A DNA stretch of 64,000 nucleotides, taken from contig OY741281.1 of the NCBI GenBank assembly GCA_963514095.1, forward strand, positions 13,074,882-13,138,881. Direction: 5' to 3'. Below, one piece after another: positions 13,791 to 28,500 of the stretch. The position numbers and the translations under genes are program-made. The notes below the pieces were generated by a model that ran no database searches, was not told the origin of the DNA, and was given only the letters and a program-made list of their open reading frames with translations. Within the stretch, counting starts at the first letter, position 1, and each line of letters opens with the position of its first letter. This stretch comes from Eutrigla gurnardus (Eukaryota > Chordata > Actinopteri > Perciformes > Triglidae).

Positions 13791-16216
13791 GCTTTTTACT
13801 TTTAAAAGAGTATGTAATGTTTGGAGTGTACGTCAGAAATGGTACCCAATAAGTGGGTCAGGGAAAGCTTAGCTCACTGAAAATGTGGCCCCCTGCACAA
13901 TATATAGGCCTAGTGGAAGGGCCCTGTCCTATAATGTTCCTGTTGGGCTCATCAGGCTTTGGCATCATCTTTGTAGAAACAGTGAGCTTATGAGCACCAC
14001 CGTTACCACCTGCTACATGCTAAAGCTTCTTATGGGCTGAATCACTGGCATGTACAGTATGCCGTTCTCTTCATGCCAAACTGGGATTGTGGCCCGGTTA
14101 ATAACAAAAACGGAAGTCTGTTGAATATCTGTGCATTACAGCCTCGGATGAACAGAGTCCTTTCTGTGGATCTTGGCCTACAAGAAGCCCCAAATCCCAT
14201 AATGATTTATAATGTCAAGTAATGACACTCCTTAAACCTTAAATAAGGCCTCAACAAATGTAATGGTCTGGGACATTTTTCCTTTAACATTGCAAAGAGC
14301 CTGCAGGCTACTCTCACACTTAACCTCCTTATACCATTCACTCTGCACCCATGCAAATGTTCACCTCTGTCTCCGTCTATGTAAACGTCAAGGATCTATG
14401 TTTAGTGGCACGGCCATTATGAGCTGGCGCTGGAACAGAGCCTGAAGGATAAAATGAATGGAGAAACCGGGGGAAGATGAGAGGTTTCTCGAGGTTGGAA
14501 CAGCTCAAATGACAGGGTGATGGGACTTATAAAAGCTGTCCCAGACACTTAAAAAGTCAGTGAGTGGTAAGTTTTTCTTTTCTTTTTTTAAAATGTCATT
14601 GTTTATATGGTAATATTGGATACTTGACAGGAGTTTTGGATTTTAGCAGAGAAGGCACTCTCTTTGCCTTGTCTTTCCTCTCTCTGTCAAAGTCAAATTT
14701 AAGTATACTATATGGGATTTTTGACCCATACTTTTTTTGTTTAAATTGTAATTTTAAAAAAAATGTCTTAACCATATTGCAGTGATAGCAGTAGTTACAA
14801 TACTGTTCTCCAGGGGGCATGATTTTTGTGGTTCTGTAATATCTTTGTGTGTAGAAACTAAGTGCAGATCAGCTCTAATGTCCACTCACCCAAATTAATT
14901 ATTTCCTCAGATTTATAGTATAAAGTAAATATTTTTTTCATTAATTATGTATTATTGCACCTACCCACAAACCGTCCACTATTAATTAGATATACAGCGA
15001 CTGCAATCCACCCATCACGAGTAGTCACGAACAATTGCTCATTTAATCATTTTAATTCTGATGGCCACACAGGCAGTTAACCAGCTATCGCCATTAGCCG
15101 CGCTTGTATAATCCATATGTACCTTCATGCTGTGATTTGAATTGCCAGTAACATACAGGACAACTTCTACCAAAAATATATTTTATTTTATGTTTTACCT
15201 ATGTTTTATTAGACGCCTATTCATGCACTATTTTCTTTTTATATGTGTATGAGCATTGTTGGAGGGAGTCTAAGAACGAAATATGTCATGTCCATAGCTG
15301 CTTTACTCTAATTCATCCGATTAAAAACTTGACAATTGTGAGTTTTGACATCTGGTTTTCCAGTCACCACAACTTGACAGCTAACGGGAGAAAGGGCTAA
15401 CGGTAGCTAGTCTCCCTCAGAGACGAACACAATACTGAACATGACTCAGTAGGTGTTGAAATAACATGAACAAAAACTACTTCCAGGTGAAATACACATA
15501 TTACAACACAATAGGTCCTCTCAAAAAATGAATGTTGTCAAATCATTGAATGGCAAGCCTGTTGTAAATGATTAGATCTCTATCAACGTTTCTGACACCA
15601 CTGAAGGTTTGACATTTTCATTTTCTTTTCATACATTTCCCTGTGTTGGTGGTGGCACTGTTTTATCCTCTTTTGAAATAAAAAAAAAATCCAAATAGTT
15701 TGCGTTCCCACAAAAGGTGGATAAATAAAACTTTAGACTTTAAAACCTTTTGATGTCAATCCTCCTTTGTATGTAGGACTGAAATATTCATATATTTCTC
15801 CTATTGACAAATCCAATTCAACTCCAAAAACCACAGTGGATCTGAGAACACAGAGCTTCTGCTTTAACTCAGCATTCTTCTCAGTCGTCAGAAAGTCCTG
15901 CTGAGCTGCTTGAAACCAGTTTCGGGGGGTTAAATGACAGGCCTTGAGCTTCTGGAATTAGAGTTTGGTGAAAAGCTTCTGTTCCCGGAAAATTATGAAA
16001 GAAATGAACTGTCATTGTTCAAACGCCTTTCTGTTTTGGAAGGCAGAATACAGAGTGGGAACTTCCTCAGGTTTACTATGCGGAGGGAACGGCCCTAATG
16101 ACACAGTGGTCAACCGTCTATTCGTGATCTCACGCCTGTGTTTGTGCAAAGTGGGAAAATGCAGGTGAAACTGAACTCTGAGCACTGAAAACCAGTTGTT
16201 CTTCCCTCAACTTCCC

Positions 16217-16274
<58 letters not shown>

Positions 16275-19200
16275 GCTTGTCACCAGGTGCTTCTTCTTAT
16301 TTCTTCAGAGTTGCTTACAAATACTAATTACCATGGTAAACCATTCCCAGGCCACAGCAAGGTACACATTATCATGACAACGAGCGCCTCTGGCACTGTA
16401 CTGCGGAAAACAACACCAGGGAGAGAAATGTGTCCAACAGAGGTGTCAGAAACTACAACATGTTTGATTGGGCCTTTAACAAGCTCATAATACAGCAGAG
16501 TGCCTTGTAATGTTTCCAGATAGTCCATGAGCCAGCCCGTTCCTCTGTATGTACTTTTTAAGAAGCCCAGGGACCATTTATCAGCAACATAACCTTTGTA
16601 TTGAGAAGCCAGGGGCTTAAGTTAATTACTCTATAGAGGAATCCAGTGTCCGCTTTGTGTCCTAAAGTCTGAGCAGTGTAGTCTAATCAGAAAAAGAAGA
16701 GCCCTCCATATGCTGCGATCGCACCATTTATACTGAACTATAGATCGTGGCAATATACCGCAACAGTGTCTCCTTTTAGACAAGCATTGCGGTTTCGCGA
16801 TACCAGAGATGCCGTGATGTGTAACATATCGGTGTTGACGGAAGTGTGACGTATTAAATAAGCAAAACACAATTACTTCTCCCGCACCAACACAACAATC
16901 GAAGATGAAACAAGAGTTGAGTTTCGTTTGCATGATTAACTCAAATTGAAGGCTCTTACGAGGACATATACTTTTTAACATATACATGGCTGTGCCAGCG
17001 CTGGAGAAAGGTGTGGCTGAACCCATCAGAATTCTGGCACAGAAAACATTGAAAGATGTAGGTCAACAGTAGCTTAAACTTTTCTACGCCGTGTCTCCGT
17101 GTTTGCTAGCTCAGTCTACTGATTTTTTACTTTTTCTGTAATGGCTGTAGCATTACAATCACAGTCCAGCACATTGCAAATCTTTGAGTCTGGCGACAGC
17201 AATGTGCATTCCTGCGTTGTGACTTGAGTGAAGAAGAAGCATTAAGTTGTTTCATTTTTCTCATTGAGCGGCTGACTAGTTAGCTAGCTAACGTTAGCTT
17301 GCTATATCCACCATGTGCTAACGTTACACTGGTTACAGAAAATGAGCGAAACAGCTGGACTGGTGGCGAGCGGCAGTGCGGCTTATTGCTTCCCGCCAGG
17401 GTTCGCAGTCCGTCTCCGAAGCTGGCACCCGCAATATTCCTGGCAGAGGCGTCTCCTGGTGATCGAGGTTAGTTCATTGCCAAGTCTTATATGACTGGAT
17501 GATTTTTTTACCCGAGTGCAGGATGAGTCATCAGAGAGAAAAGAAAAGACTTGATGGGGGTTTGATTGATTTGATTTTTAATGTACAAAATACATTTTAA
17601 TTTATTATTTTTAATTTAACATTTCACTGCTTTGCCCCATCACGACAAACTAAATCCCACTCCTTTCCGATGCATTGGTTCAGAGGTAGAAATATCACAT
17701 GCCAGAACTTGGAGTAAAACCATGTGAATTAAACCAAAAACATCTGTATGGCCAGGTACCACTAGAGGTAGGGTTTTTTTGTATCTTACGCCAACTGACC
17801 TTTAAAATGTAGGTGCATGCAGCTACTACTTTGGTGCGTTTCCATCAAGTGACAGCTCCTGTCTACAGATACACAAACACGCTGAGGAAATGGCAGCAGT
17901 GTGAGGTCCTCCGCTAGCTCGTAGAGTTCCTACAAATTCATCAAAATGTAATCAAATATTTATTGAGATGAACAGACTGTTTACGATTCCACAAACTTAA
18001 TCCACATATATTGCTGGTTAGCTTCCCCTTCTCTCTCCCTCCTGACTGTTGGATGGCATTTACTGAAACCCGAATAACGACTTGATTTAATTAAGCCCTG
18101 AACTATTACACATAATTTGCTAGTAAATGAGGGAAAACGCAGACAGGGCAGCCATAACCTTGCTCAGCTCCGACGCCTCCCACATAACCTTTACAGAATT
18201 ACCACGGTGAAGTACAGACATTGTAGGCTTTCATTTAATGTCTATATGCCTGTGGGTGGGTGCATATATGAGAGAGTGAGTGTATGTTTGTGGAAAAGAT
18301 ATGCCACCGTCCCCACACACACATTCATTTTGCCAAATCACATTCTATGCCAAATGGATCTCATAAACTCGCATGCAATTACACTTTGGTTTGGCGTCTG
18401 TGGTAACAAATCAGGGCATGGAATTTATATGAATTTGCGAGCAGAGTTACGCACACGTGAAAAAAAAAACATCTCTGCAATCCCCCACCATCTTACTGTG
18501 TGGCATATCGTCTCCTGAAAACTCATAAAGTTGCGGCTTGGTCTAGAAACTTGTTACATTTTCAAGCCTCGTCAGCACCTCTGCTAATGGCAAACATAAA
18601 ATTGCAAGGATTTCTAGTAGGGCGGATGTAGCTGCCGACGGGATCACGAGTCAAGGTTGAAGGAAGGAGTGATGCCTCGGTGCTGGTGAGTCACCGCAGA
18701 GGACAGAAACCTCAACCGTTGTCATTAAAAACAACCGGTGAGTCATCATTATGTTGGGATCTGCATTTATATCGGGATGAATTCCTGAACACGAGACGAT
18801 GTCGGTATGGCGATGTCGTAACGCCTGTTTAAACAACCCAGCTTTCACCATGCTGCGATGCATCTGTTTCAGACTTAACTGCATTCTTTGAGCAGTCATT
18901 TTCGAGATGCGTGTCATGTCTGGAAAACATTGACTTTTATCATTCGGAGAAGAGGAAAAAAAAACATCCCTTCAGTTTTCCTAAGGCTCTCTTTCTCAGC
19001 AACAGGAAGTCTTATGGCGTTTGAAACTGTAACCAAACCTGCGTCCACCTCCTCCGCTCCCCATCTTTGATGAGCGTGATTGGGAGTCGGTTGCATGGGA
19101 ATGAAAAGGTAAGGCAGCCTCGACGATGTATAATCATTGTGTGCAATAAAAACTGAGAAGGAGGATTAGTCAGGAAGGAGTGGGCTGCCAAGGCAGAGAA

Positions 19201-22200
19201 GAGCATTTTGCAAAAGGTGGAAAAAGTTACACGAAAAAAGGAGACAAAACTCTTTAAAAGAAGTTAACGTGTTTTAATGAGCAAAGAGAGAGATCGGCAT
19301 CTTTCTCAGTCTAATTTGCATGGGTGTTTATGTTCCTGCAACTGTTCTGTGTAGGACAGAGACGGGCGGGAGAGAGAGGGAGGAAGTCTGTAACATCTAC
19401 TAAACTGTAGCTGGTAGGCTGCTCCAGGCTGTAACTGGATATCATAATGAGCTGCCCCCCCACTGGGAATTTCTTCCTGTCTCTGCTCTGCCTGAGACTG
19501 TCTACCTGAAACAACCACACGGCTGGCCTTCCTCTCATTTTCATGTGCTTGTCTTTTTTTTGTCATTCATTCATTGTATTCTTTTCTTTTTGTTTTAAAT
19601 CTTCAATGCCCTTTTTATTTTCCAGCAAGAATCTGCTCCTTCTGAGTGTTAACATGATTTCTGCAAAACTACCAATCAAATTCACATGATGACCCCGACT
19701 AAACACACTTTGTTTTCGCTGTTATTATTTTCATCATGATCACCAGAAAAGCATTATAAACATTACATTGCATTAAAAATGGTAATGCATTTACTGAATA
19801 TGCAATCAGCAATCCTGGAAAAAATGGTGTGACATTTTTAGGCATGGGAAGATATGGATTATTTTTGTCATGATTATTATCCCAATAATACAGTCAAGAA
19901 ACACACATTCATTGCATCACAGATTTTTAAGGACAATTCAAATTAATGTATGGATAGCATTTTACAAAATAGCAACATTGTGTGATTCTGTTCTTTCTGT
20001 AAAATTCTGGAGGCCTATTTAAATTTGTCTTTTTTAAAAAATAAATAAAACCTCTACCATGATAGATAGACAGCTTTTTCACTTCACTTATGACAATATT
20101 TACGATTAAACCGATAATAGAAATCCACTGCGAACATATATTTGTACGTATCATCCCTTCTATGCAGATACAGAGACCATGGAGGCATAAAATAAATAAA
20201 ATAGCTTCCTTTTGATCATGAATTATTAATTTAAAAAGAACAAAAAAATATGTCACAGAAAACCCATAATAACACAGCAGTAGAGGGGAAAATATTCCAT
20301 CAATTCAAAGTGAGAAAATACCACTAAAGGAAAAACAAACAAAAAACCTCTGAATTTGAAATTTTAGGAAACGTACAAATTATACATAATAATAACACTG
20401 GATCAAACAACTTGTCAGGATCTCTATTTTTTTTTTGTGAATGTGTAATGTTGTCGTTTCCGTGACCTTCCACACGGGGCCCACGGTGGCCCACCCACCC
20501 AGCAGACTTTACTACTTGTCGACATGGACGACACCCTCCTCTCCTACTGGAACTTTTCCTCCTCGTCTTCCTGCAGTTGGACAGAAAGAGGAAACGGGAG
20601 AATATACACAGTAGAGAAAAGAGAGGGGGGGTTATGAGAAGCAGGTGAGCTGATTGGGTCTGTGATGTGTTGTAGCCAGCAGACACGGGGAGCTGGGGGG
20701 GCAACGCTACCGTGGAGACAGACATGCAGGGGAATGAGTTTCATTAGCGGAGCACTCAGCGAGCCGCTGTCACTCACTCTGCTTCTAGACTGAACCTCTA
20801 AATACGCCAATGTCTCATCAACAGCAAGCAACGTTAAACACTGCACACCGACTATACGCTTACTTGTATTATTCTGAATAGGAAAACATTCCGTTGGGAT
20901 ATTCTGAATTAGTTCGTATTACAAATGGAGCATTTTCCTATTTAAACATGTGGGAAGGTTTTAAAGAAAAACACCTACTTTTAACAATTATGAAGGAATT
21001 GGAAACCAACTGGTTTTAGACGCCAACCTCTTCAAGAAGGTGGTTTTTCTATGAGGTTAGTAATTATAGCTGCACTGTACAGTTGAATATAAAGTAACTT
21101 GTAAATATCAGTAAGCCGAGCTAATGAGCCTAGCTCTATTTTATGACAATCTGGGTCTAGTTTTTAGAGTTTTCAGCATCATGTTGTACAGGCTTTGATA
21201 ACACCAAACTCACAAACATCACTGTTGGCATTTAGGAACATGGCGACACCGCTGTAACGGTCCCACTGGGCAAGTAACAGGAGCATCAGATGATTGTTAA
21301 TGGGCCAGCGGTTTACAAGCTGGATGAAAACAGATATAATATGTGCAATGCTTTGAATCCCACTTCAAGAGCTCCCTTGGCCAATGTAATAACAAGTCAA
21401 CATATCCCCAAGAAACACGCCAAAGAGTTACTTTCCAGCACTAACTGAGCTCCACTTCCACTGTTTTGCTTGGGAGTGAAAAAGTGTAGCTCGCCGATGC
21501 CAATCACATCCCCGAGCCCTTGAAGGCATCCCAAATGTGATTATGCACCAGCAGATCACATCGCCGAGGAGTTCTCCGCAGGCCGTGAGAACCGTCCTGA
21601 CCTGGTCGCGTCAGTGTCTGCCTTTTAAAATCAAATTAATTAGCTGCGAGGGGAGCTCTCGCTGGCTCTCCTCCTCGTGCAACTGCTGCACCGTTCAGCA
21701 GGAGAGCTCACCGCAGCGAGGCCATGGGAACCGGGGGAAAATGTGGAAATTGATCCAGAATTGTGGTTATGAATTTAATTTCGGATGCTCTTACAGTGTA
21801 AGTGAATGCTGCAGCAGGAAAAGCTCTTGGACCAGAGGTGATGCTGCAGATGCTTACAAATGAGTGACAAATTGTTTCTGCGAGGCCGTAATCCTGCCGG
21901 GATCCAGCCGTTTTGGCACAGACTTCGTTTGTTAACGGGCAATTTTTCTCTCTCCCTGTCACATCCTGAACCCCGGCAGAATTCAATAACAAGATCATTT
22001 TTTTTATGAAGTTGACCTAGTGTTATTTAATCTCGTAATCCACCAACTTTACTGAATGCGATGCTCACTGGGGAGATCTGATGTTAAGTTACCGTCTCTG
22101 GGTCTGTGGTCGGACCAAGCAGCACAGAGAGAGAGGGGAAGCCGGCCTGTCAGCACTAATCGCACCTCATCTGGTTCCTCTTTGCAGTTTTAGAAAACTG

Positions 22201-24959
22201 CTGCCATGTCCCACTCAGCTCGCTCATGGTTTCCCCTCCACCAAAAACCCTCCGCTCATCATTTGCATGCACAAACACGCACGCCGCTCAACACGGGTTT
22301 TGCTCAAGGACACTACAGCAGCACCAGGCGTTTCCCACTGCCAACACTAATACGCACACTTCACCTCCCGCGACACCGTGGTCTTCGTTTAGATGAGATT
22401 AGATGAAGCTTTAATGGCCCTTGGTGGTGAAGCTGGATGGCTGCAGCTGCACGTAATTGAACACAGCGAGGACAAAATAAGAGATCAACAAAAAGCACTA
22501 AAAGCAGCGAGATAGGACATTCAGCTGCTTTAATTAGGGTGTTGTTTGTTTTTTTTTTACAGGAGAGTTATGTGCAAAACGCACCGGAGCGGAAATCAGA
22601 GGAATAGCCGTCATAGTGTTTGAAATTCATGGAGATGACATCACACACCCTCGGTCATGAAAAACAGGGAAACGGACGATGAAAAATTCCTGGACGCTGC
22701 TGTGAGAACGGAAAAGCCTTGCCAGCAGCGGATATGTCTCTCTCTCTCCTACACACACACTCACACACACTAATCCACACGAAAGGGCACACTGTGTCTC
22801 TCTCTCATCCACACATAACAGACCAACTCTGTGAATGACTAAGTGTCCAAAATGCTAAAAAACACACATGCACTACTAACGATGCTGACGTTATGTAAGG
22901 GGAACAAAAGGGAGGGAAGTTCTGCAGCCCTGAGCCGATGTTTGTATGTTTTAGCGTGTGCCTTTTACACATGTTTCTGTATGTTTGTTTAACCCTTTTA
23001 TGTATTTAATGGATACATTAAATACACACACACACCGGAGACACATATGAACTATGAAAGCTCTCGCTGTATTCACACAAACCTGACTTTACATGAGTCC
23101 CGTGTCCCCGAGGCTGCCAGACTCCGCTCGACTTTAAATGCGGCATTTTATTTTTTTAATAGGAGCAGATTCTCCTTGCAACACCATATTAAAAAGCAGA
23201 GACGGTTAAAACGGGCTTCGTGTTTTTTTCCACTGTGCCAGACGGAGGCTCTAACATGGCACCAGTCTGTTAGTCAGCCAGCTCGCAGAGTTTATGAGCT
23301 TATTAACAAGAACATCAGTGATATACAATGTCTATAAGTCTGTCTTATTGGTCTTCTACCTGTAAATAAAAGTGAGATTTCTATTTTTGCTCTTTGTTGT
23401 CCTTGTTTTGAGTTGTATTTGTGTGTGAGTACGTTGAGAGCAACACAAATTCCTGGTGTGAGTACTCATACCTGGCCAAATAAAGCTGATTGTGGTGATA
23501 ACCACTCAGGGACTGATTCAAAACAGGATGTGGGTTTGATTATTTTTGTCAGATGGGGCACATGCTGAAGGACTACTATGAAAGAGATAGTATGTAGCTG
23601 CACCTTAAATAAAAACTTTTGGGTTTTTCATATTTCTGTTGACATACGGATTAAACAAAGAAGAAGCGATGTGCTAGAGGGGTTGGCAGGCTGATTTTTA
23701 ACTGTGGAAAGCCAGGTTAGCGGCAAAAATGATTAAAAAATGCAAATTTTCTCTTTGCCGTTGAATATATTACGTAAATACTGACATTTCGTTGTACTAA
23801 ATACATATTGTAATAAGTTAATTTCTTGAAATTTAAGCTGTGCTAAGCAGTGATAAAATAAAAGCCCTAAATGTCTTGGGCTTTTATTGTGAAAGGTACG
23901 AAGGAACGTAGCACTATACGCTGCCATTGTGAACGTGGAAGGAATAAGTGCATATTCCCAAATAATAAAGTACTTTGTGACCGTGACACATGATGCTCGG
24001 CTCACATTAAATATATTATTTCCATGGTTTGTCTCAATCGCTCATACTCTTGTCTGTCATTTTTCTTTCAGAGCATTACATGATGGTATATAAGACAACA
24101 TGCAAACTCACTATATAGTGAGTATGGAGTGAGCCAGTGATATTGATCTTTTTTTCTAATTCTCTGCAAGAAAGCAAGTCAGCATTATTCAAGTGTCCAC
24201 CTTCCCCTTAAAGCCCTGCTAACCAGAGTTCATCCTTTCAAATTCAAAGACATGCACTATACAAATAGTTAGGTACATTTCATTTAATTTACACATAAAT
24301 ACATACAAAAGTACAGATTTCTTTTTTGAACAGTCCAGTCCAGCTCGAGTCCCATCAAAGCCAAGCCGTACCAGGCCAGGCCGGGCCCCCTGTCATCTCA
24401 AAGGGACAGGAGTTAAGCCAGTGCTTCCTGTCAGACTGCAGGGCTCTCAGGTTCCACCTCTGGTCTAAATTATGCCTGTCTGTCCCAGACTGCCACACTA
24501 ACCCTCCCCACACCACCATCATCCCAGTGCCCACCCCTGTCACTACTCCCCCAGCCCACGGCTGGAAAGAGTACCAGATACCCTGCTGAAGTAGAGGCGT
24601 ACTGGAACACGACTGACAATTCCCCTCTGTGGAGGTAAAATTACAGGGTTAAAAAAAAGGGCTTAAAGTATAGGTTTAGGCTTTTCTTAGTCCATGCTAA
24701 TACAATAGTCACACCAAGAGGGAATTTTGGACTGAAATAACTTAGGAAAATACCCACTTGATTTAGCCAAGTCAGACTGCTAAAGGATCATAGTTTCTGC
24801 TACACTTTACAAAGGAATTCTTTCAATGCTCATAGCCATGTGAGTATTATGTTACAAGGCACTTTTGGGAGGCATGTTCTTTCGCTTTCTAGCCAACATT
24901 TAAATAAGAAGATTTATACCACTTTTATGTCTGCCCACTCAATAGAGCGGTTAAATCAG
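13791..24959. other. no gene recognised; intergenic
   Basis: About 11 kb with one GT array (16219-16271). Around 16640-17500 the sequence has transposon-like features (GCTAGCTAACGTTAGC blocks, CGATCGTGG-type palindromic motifs) and a 51-codon ATG frame at 17342-17497 that I could not identify. The rest is AT-rich, with homeodomain-type TAATTA sites such as near 14895, 18090 and 21635 that could belong to conserved noncoding elements. Confidence 0.65.
16219..16271. repeat. (GT)n microsatellite
   Basis: About 26 uninterrupted GT units. Confidence 0.97.
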
Positions 24960-25512
24960 GCCCCTTCTGATGGGCCTTCTGGGCCACCATGGGACCTTAT
25001 TTCAGAACAAATATGTCACGGTCAAGAGACAAAGTCTAATTTTGTCATATAACTATTGAAGTATCAAACACATGGAATGCTAAAGACTTTCCACCAACAT
25101 TGAGGTAAGTGACGTCGCTCTCTGAAGCTATGATGTCTGTGTGTTAAGTACCAGGATGTAACGTTACTCACACTAACAGGTCTCGCTCCTTCTTCTTCCC
25201 GGCAGATTAAAAGAATCACTGGATAAAACACATCAGCTAAGATAACGTTACATTAGTGATGGAACGTGGCTAAGTTAGCTAGCTAGCTAACGGCTGTGTT
25301 CGTCACGTACATTGTGTCAGACGAGAGGTTTCTCACTAAACTAAACAATACTATGAAAAACTGAAACTTTCTGGAGATAAATAATTTGATTGTAAATTGA
25401 CAAACATAATTCATGGCACAATTCAAACCTGATTAAAACAAATGTCTCTTGCCATTGACTACCATACATATTTTTTCCTAAATATGGTCTTATGGTCGAC
25501 ACTGGAAGGGGC
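24960..25512. mobile_element. MITE family copy 2 (553 bp)
   Basis: Left end GCCCCTTCTGATGGGCCTTC with CCACCATGGGACCTTATTT just inside; right end ACATATTTTTTCCTAAATAT followed by GGTCTTATGGTCGACACTGG and AAGGGGC. These form inverted ends starting GCCCCTTC. The interior matches copy 1. No target duplication was obvious and no transposase frame is present. Confidence 0.65.
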
Positions 25513-28500
25513 GGGACTTAGCCTCTTTATGAAGCTACAGCTGGTTAGCTTAGCATGGAAGACTAGAAACATAACAATACATGTAACTTGAAAAATGTAT
25601 ACATGCTCCAAGCTGCTCTCATTTATCATTAGCTGTAGATAATTTTCCTCTTTTGCAGGTTTGGTGAAGCTGCTGTTAACTGCAGAAAGTCCAGTGTAAC
25701 CTAGTGACTCCCCCCCTACTCTGTCTGCAGACTGCAGAGGTCTGTCCAGTGTCCGCTGGGGAGACAGCCTTAATCTACTTCTCACTCTTAATGCTCCACA
25801 GATGAGGGACGCCACGGCCGGCTCCACCACACAGGACGCTCCTGCCTCCTGCACTGAGCTGGGCCGGGTTTAGGCACAGTGTGGTGAAAGCAGGGTGACG
25901 GGTAGCGAAGAGGCGAGCAGAGAAGTAGCACCGCAGTAAAAGCATTTTCCTGTATACCCCACAGGGCAGCGGAGTCTAAGGACCAAAGGGGTGGAAGGAG
26001 GGGATTATCACAAAGATCTTTTGAGAGTGTGGGGGGGGGACTTTAATGTTAAAAAGGTTAGAGCGGTCACATAACCTCCCACACTGAAAAAGAAAGGGTA
26101 AATGAAAGCCAGAGCTCCTGCTTCCAGCTTGTGGGTTATGGAATTATAAAGAGTGGATGGAGTTATAATGTTATGTTTAATTCAGCATGTCTCAGAACAA
26201 ATAAAATTACATTAACGTCAGGGGAATAAAAAACAACAACAAGGGGAATAGCCACAGGAGATAGATAAACATCCGTGGCAGATGTCTTATCCTGGAAGTC
26301 TAAATGGGTTTTAAATGTCCTTCTGTGGCTCAATCTTATGAATCTGGTTAAATGGGCTTCTTTTTGGCTCCAGGGCAGAGGGGCCCTGTAAGATATGATC
26401 TTCCATGTGGCCGTATCACGCACGGGGTTTGCTTTAACAACAATGGCTCGTCTGAGAGAGACCGTAAACATGTGCCTGGGACCTTGACCCCGGCAGTAAA
26501 CAGTCTTTCCACCTGATGATGAATAGCAGAGCTGGGCAGGGAGCAGAGCGGAGGCCTGTCGCTCCGCCTCCTTCCATCCGCCAGCACGACGGCAACATTG
26601 CTGGCTTCATCTTTAACCTTGGTATTGAAGGATAAAGCTGGGGATGCCGTGTTCATTCTCTCGGAGGCTCCGTTAGATCCAGATCCTGTTCCTGGCTCAG
26701 TGAGGAGCAGACAGAGGAAGCCCCCTGTTTGTTTAGCTTGACCTGTTCAGAGGCAGTCCCCCCGAGACGAGCACACGTCTCCACATATTTATGTTTGGAA
26801 GTTCCCCCTTTTGTCCTATCAGGGACGAAGAAGAGGCACTCTTGTGTTTTCGGTTCAGAGCTGTTTTTCATGTTTACTGATTCACCGTGAGGGGGATTTT
26901 TTAGCTTATTACAAATGTCAGCCGGCTGGTGTGATGCCCGCACAGTGTTAGGTCTCATATTCAAAATGAGTGTGCCGCAGGAATGAGTCATAAAAGCCAG
27001 GATTGAGTTAGCATTCTTGCACTTCTGTGTCCCTTGTCAAGGAGTTAATGGGTTTTTGTTTAGATGCCTGAAATAAGGTATGAGAGAATTTAACATTATG
27101 TTCTACAATATAAAATACATCAGTAGATAGCCCCCAGAGTGAATTTTGAAGCTTTTACACATCTTAAAAAGGCGTTTGTTAACAAGTGACTAAATTAGAT
27201 TACTTGTCATCAAGCTTCATTAAAGTGTGTTCATTTGTGGAGATTACCACACTGAACCAAATGTGTAAATATCATAAACTTGTCTTTGCCATCAAGTTTA
27301 TTTTCTGCAATAATCCAAAATCCGATGGAGAGATCCCATTGGGTATTTGTCGAGGGAACCCGTGCAATGCTCATTTCTGGGCGGGGCCTACAAAAACACG
27401 TCATCCATGCACCACCCCATTGGCGGCGTGTATGGTGCATGCTGAGCAGTTGCCGTAGTTACCATAACTTTACGGATCCTCATTTAGATTGCGTGTGAGA
27501 ACTGAAAATTGTCTTCTGCCACGGCACTCAGAGCAGCTCCCGCTGAGAGCCTCAAACACTGAGGTTAGGATGAGGTCACTTAACACTAAAACCACCGGCC
27601 ACACCAAACCTGCCTAGAAAAACACCCGAAGCTCCACAAAGTAAAGAAACAACTTGTCCTGCTCCACCAGTTTCCCTTCTGGATGCCAGTTTGACGCTGC
27701 AGGGCTTTAGGTAGCGGCCTCATATAGTGAGACAGAAAGTCCAGATAAGCAGAGGCACCGCCGTTTATCTCTGCACGCTCCAGTTTCCAAACAGGACCCA
27801 GACTTGTCAGAGCACAGGGAGGCCTGGGGCTGGTCTGGGATCAACTGACCAACTCTTTGTTCAACGTTTGTGCCAGAATATTAATAACGTTACTGTTAGG
27901 TACAGTAGACGAGCAGAAGACAAAGTGAAATTATTTGAATAGTATTAAAGTAAGACTCCATCATGTATTCACATTTTAAAAAAGGAGAACAAAACACAAA
28001 TGCAATGCATGCTGGTTAGATTTGTCCGACTTGATCCCGACTAGCTCTGATGTCAGGCTTCACAGTTACAGTTGTCACCTGATCAAAGAGCTGATTGGCT
28101 CTTAGTTTTGACAGCAAACACCACTTGCTAATGCTAATTTAATGTAATTCCAATATTTAAGGCTGTTTTTTACATAAAGCAACATGCTTAAAAAAGAACA
28201 AAAGATAGAATACAATGATGACACATACACATAAAAACAAATCAAAATGTGGTCGCTAACTACAGGTCGCCGACAGATCACATCTAACAGGAAGTAACTA
28301 CTTCTGTGACTTCCTGTAAATTCTTTGAAGGTTGCTGGAATACAATGCAACAAATGAAACTGTCCCACTGGACCTCAATTTCTGTCTCCGCCTCCAGCTG
28401 CTGCCGCCTGATCTCGTGTACCTTCCAGGCGAGACGCAGTTATGTGAAAGAGGTCAGACATAAAACAGCGGCATGAGAGTGCACGTGTAATAATGACATC

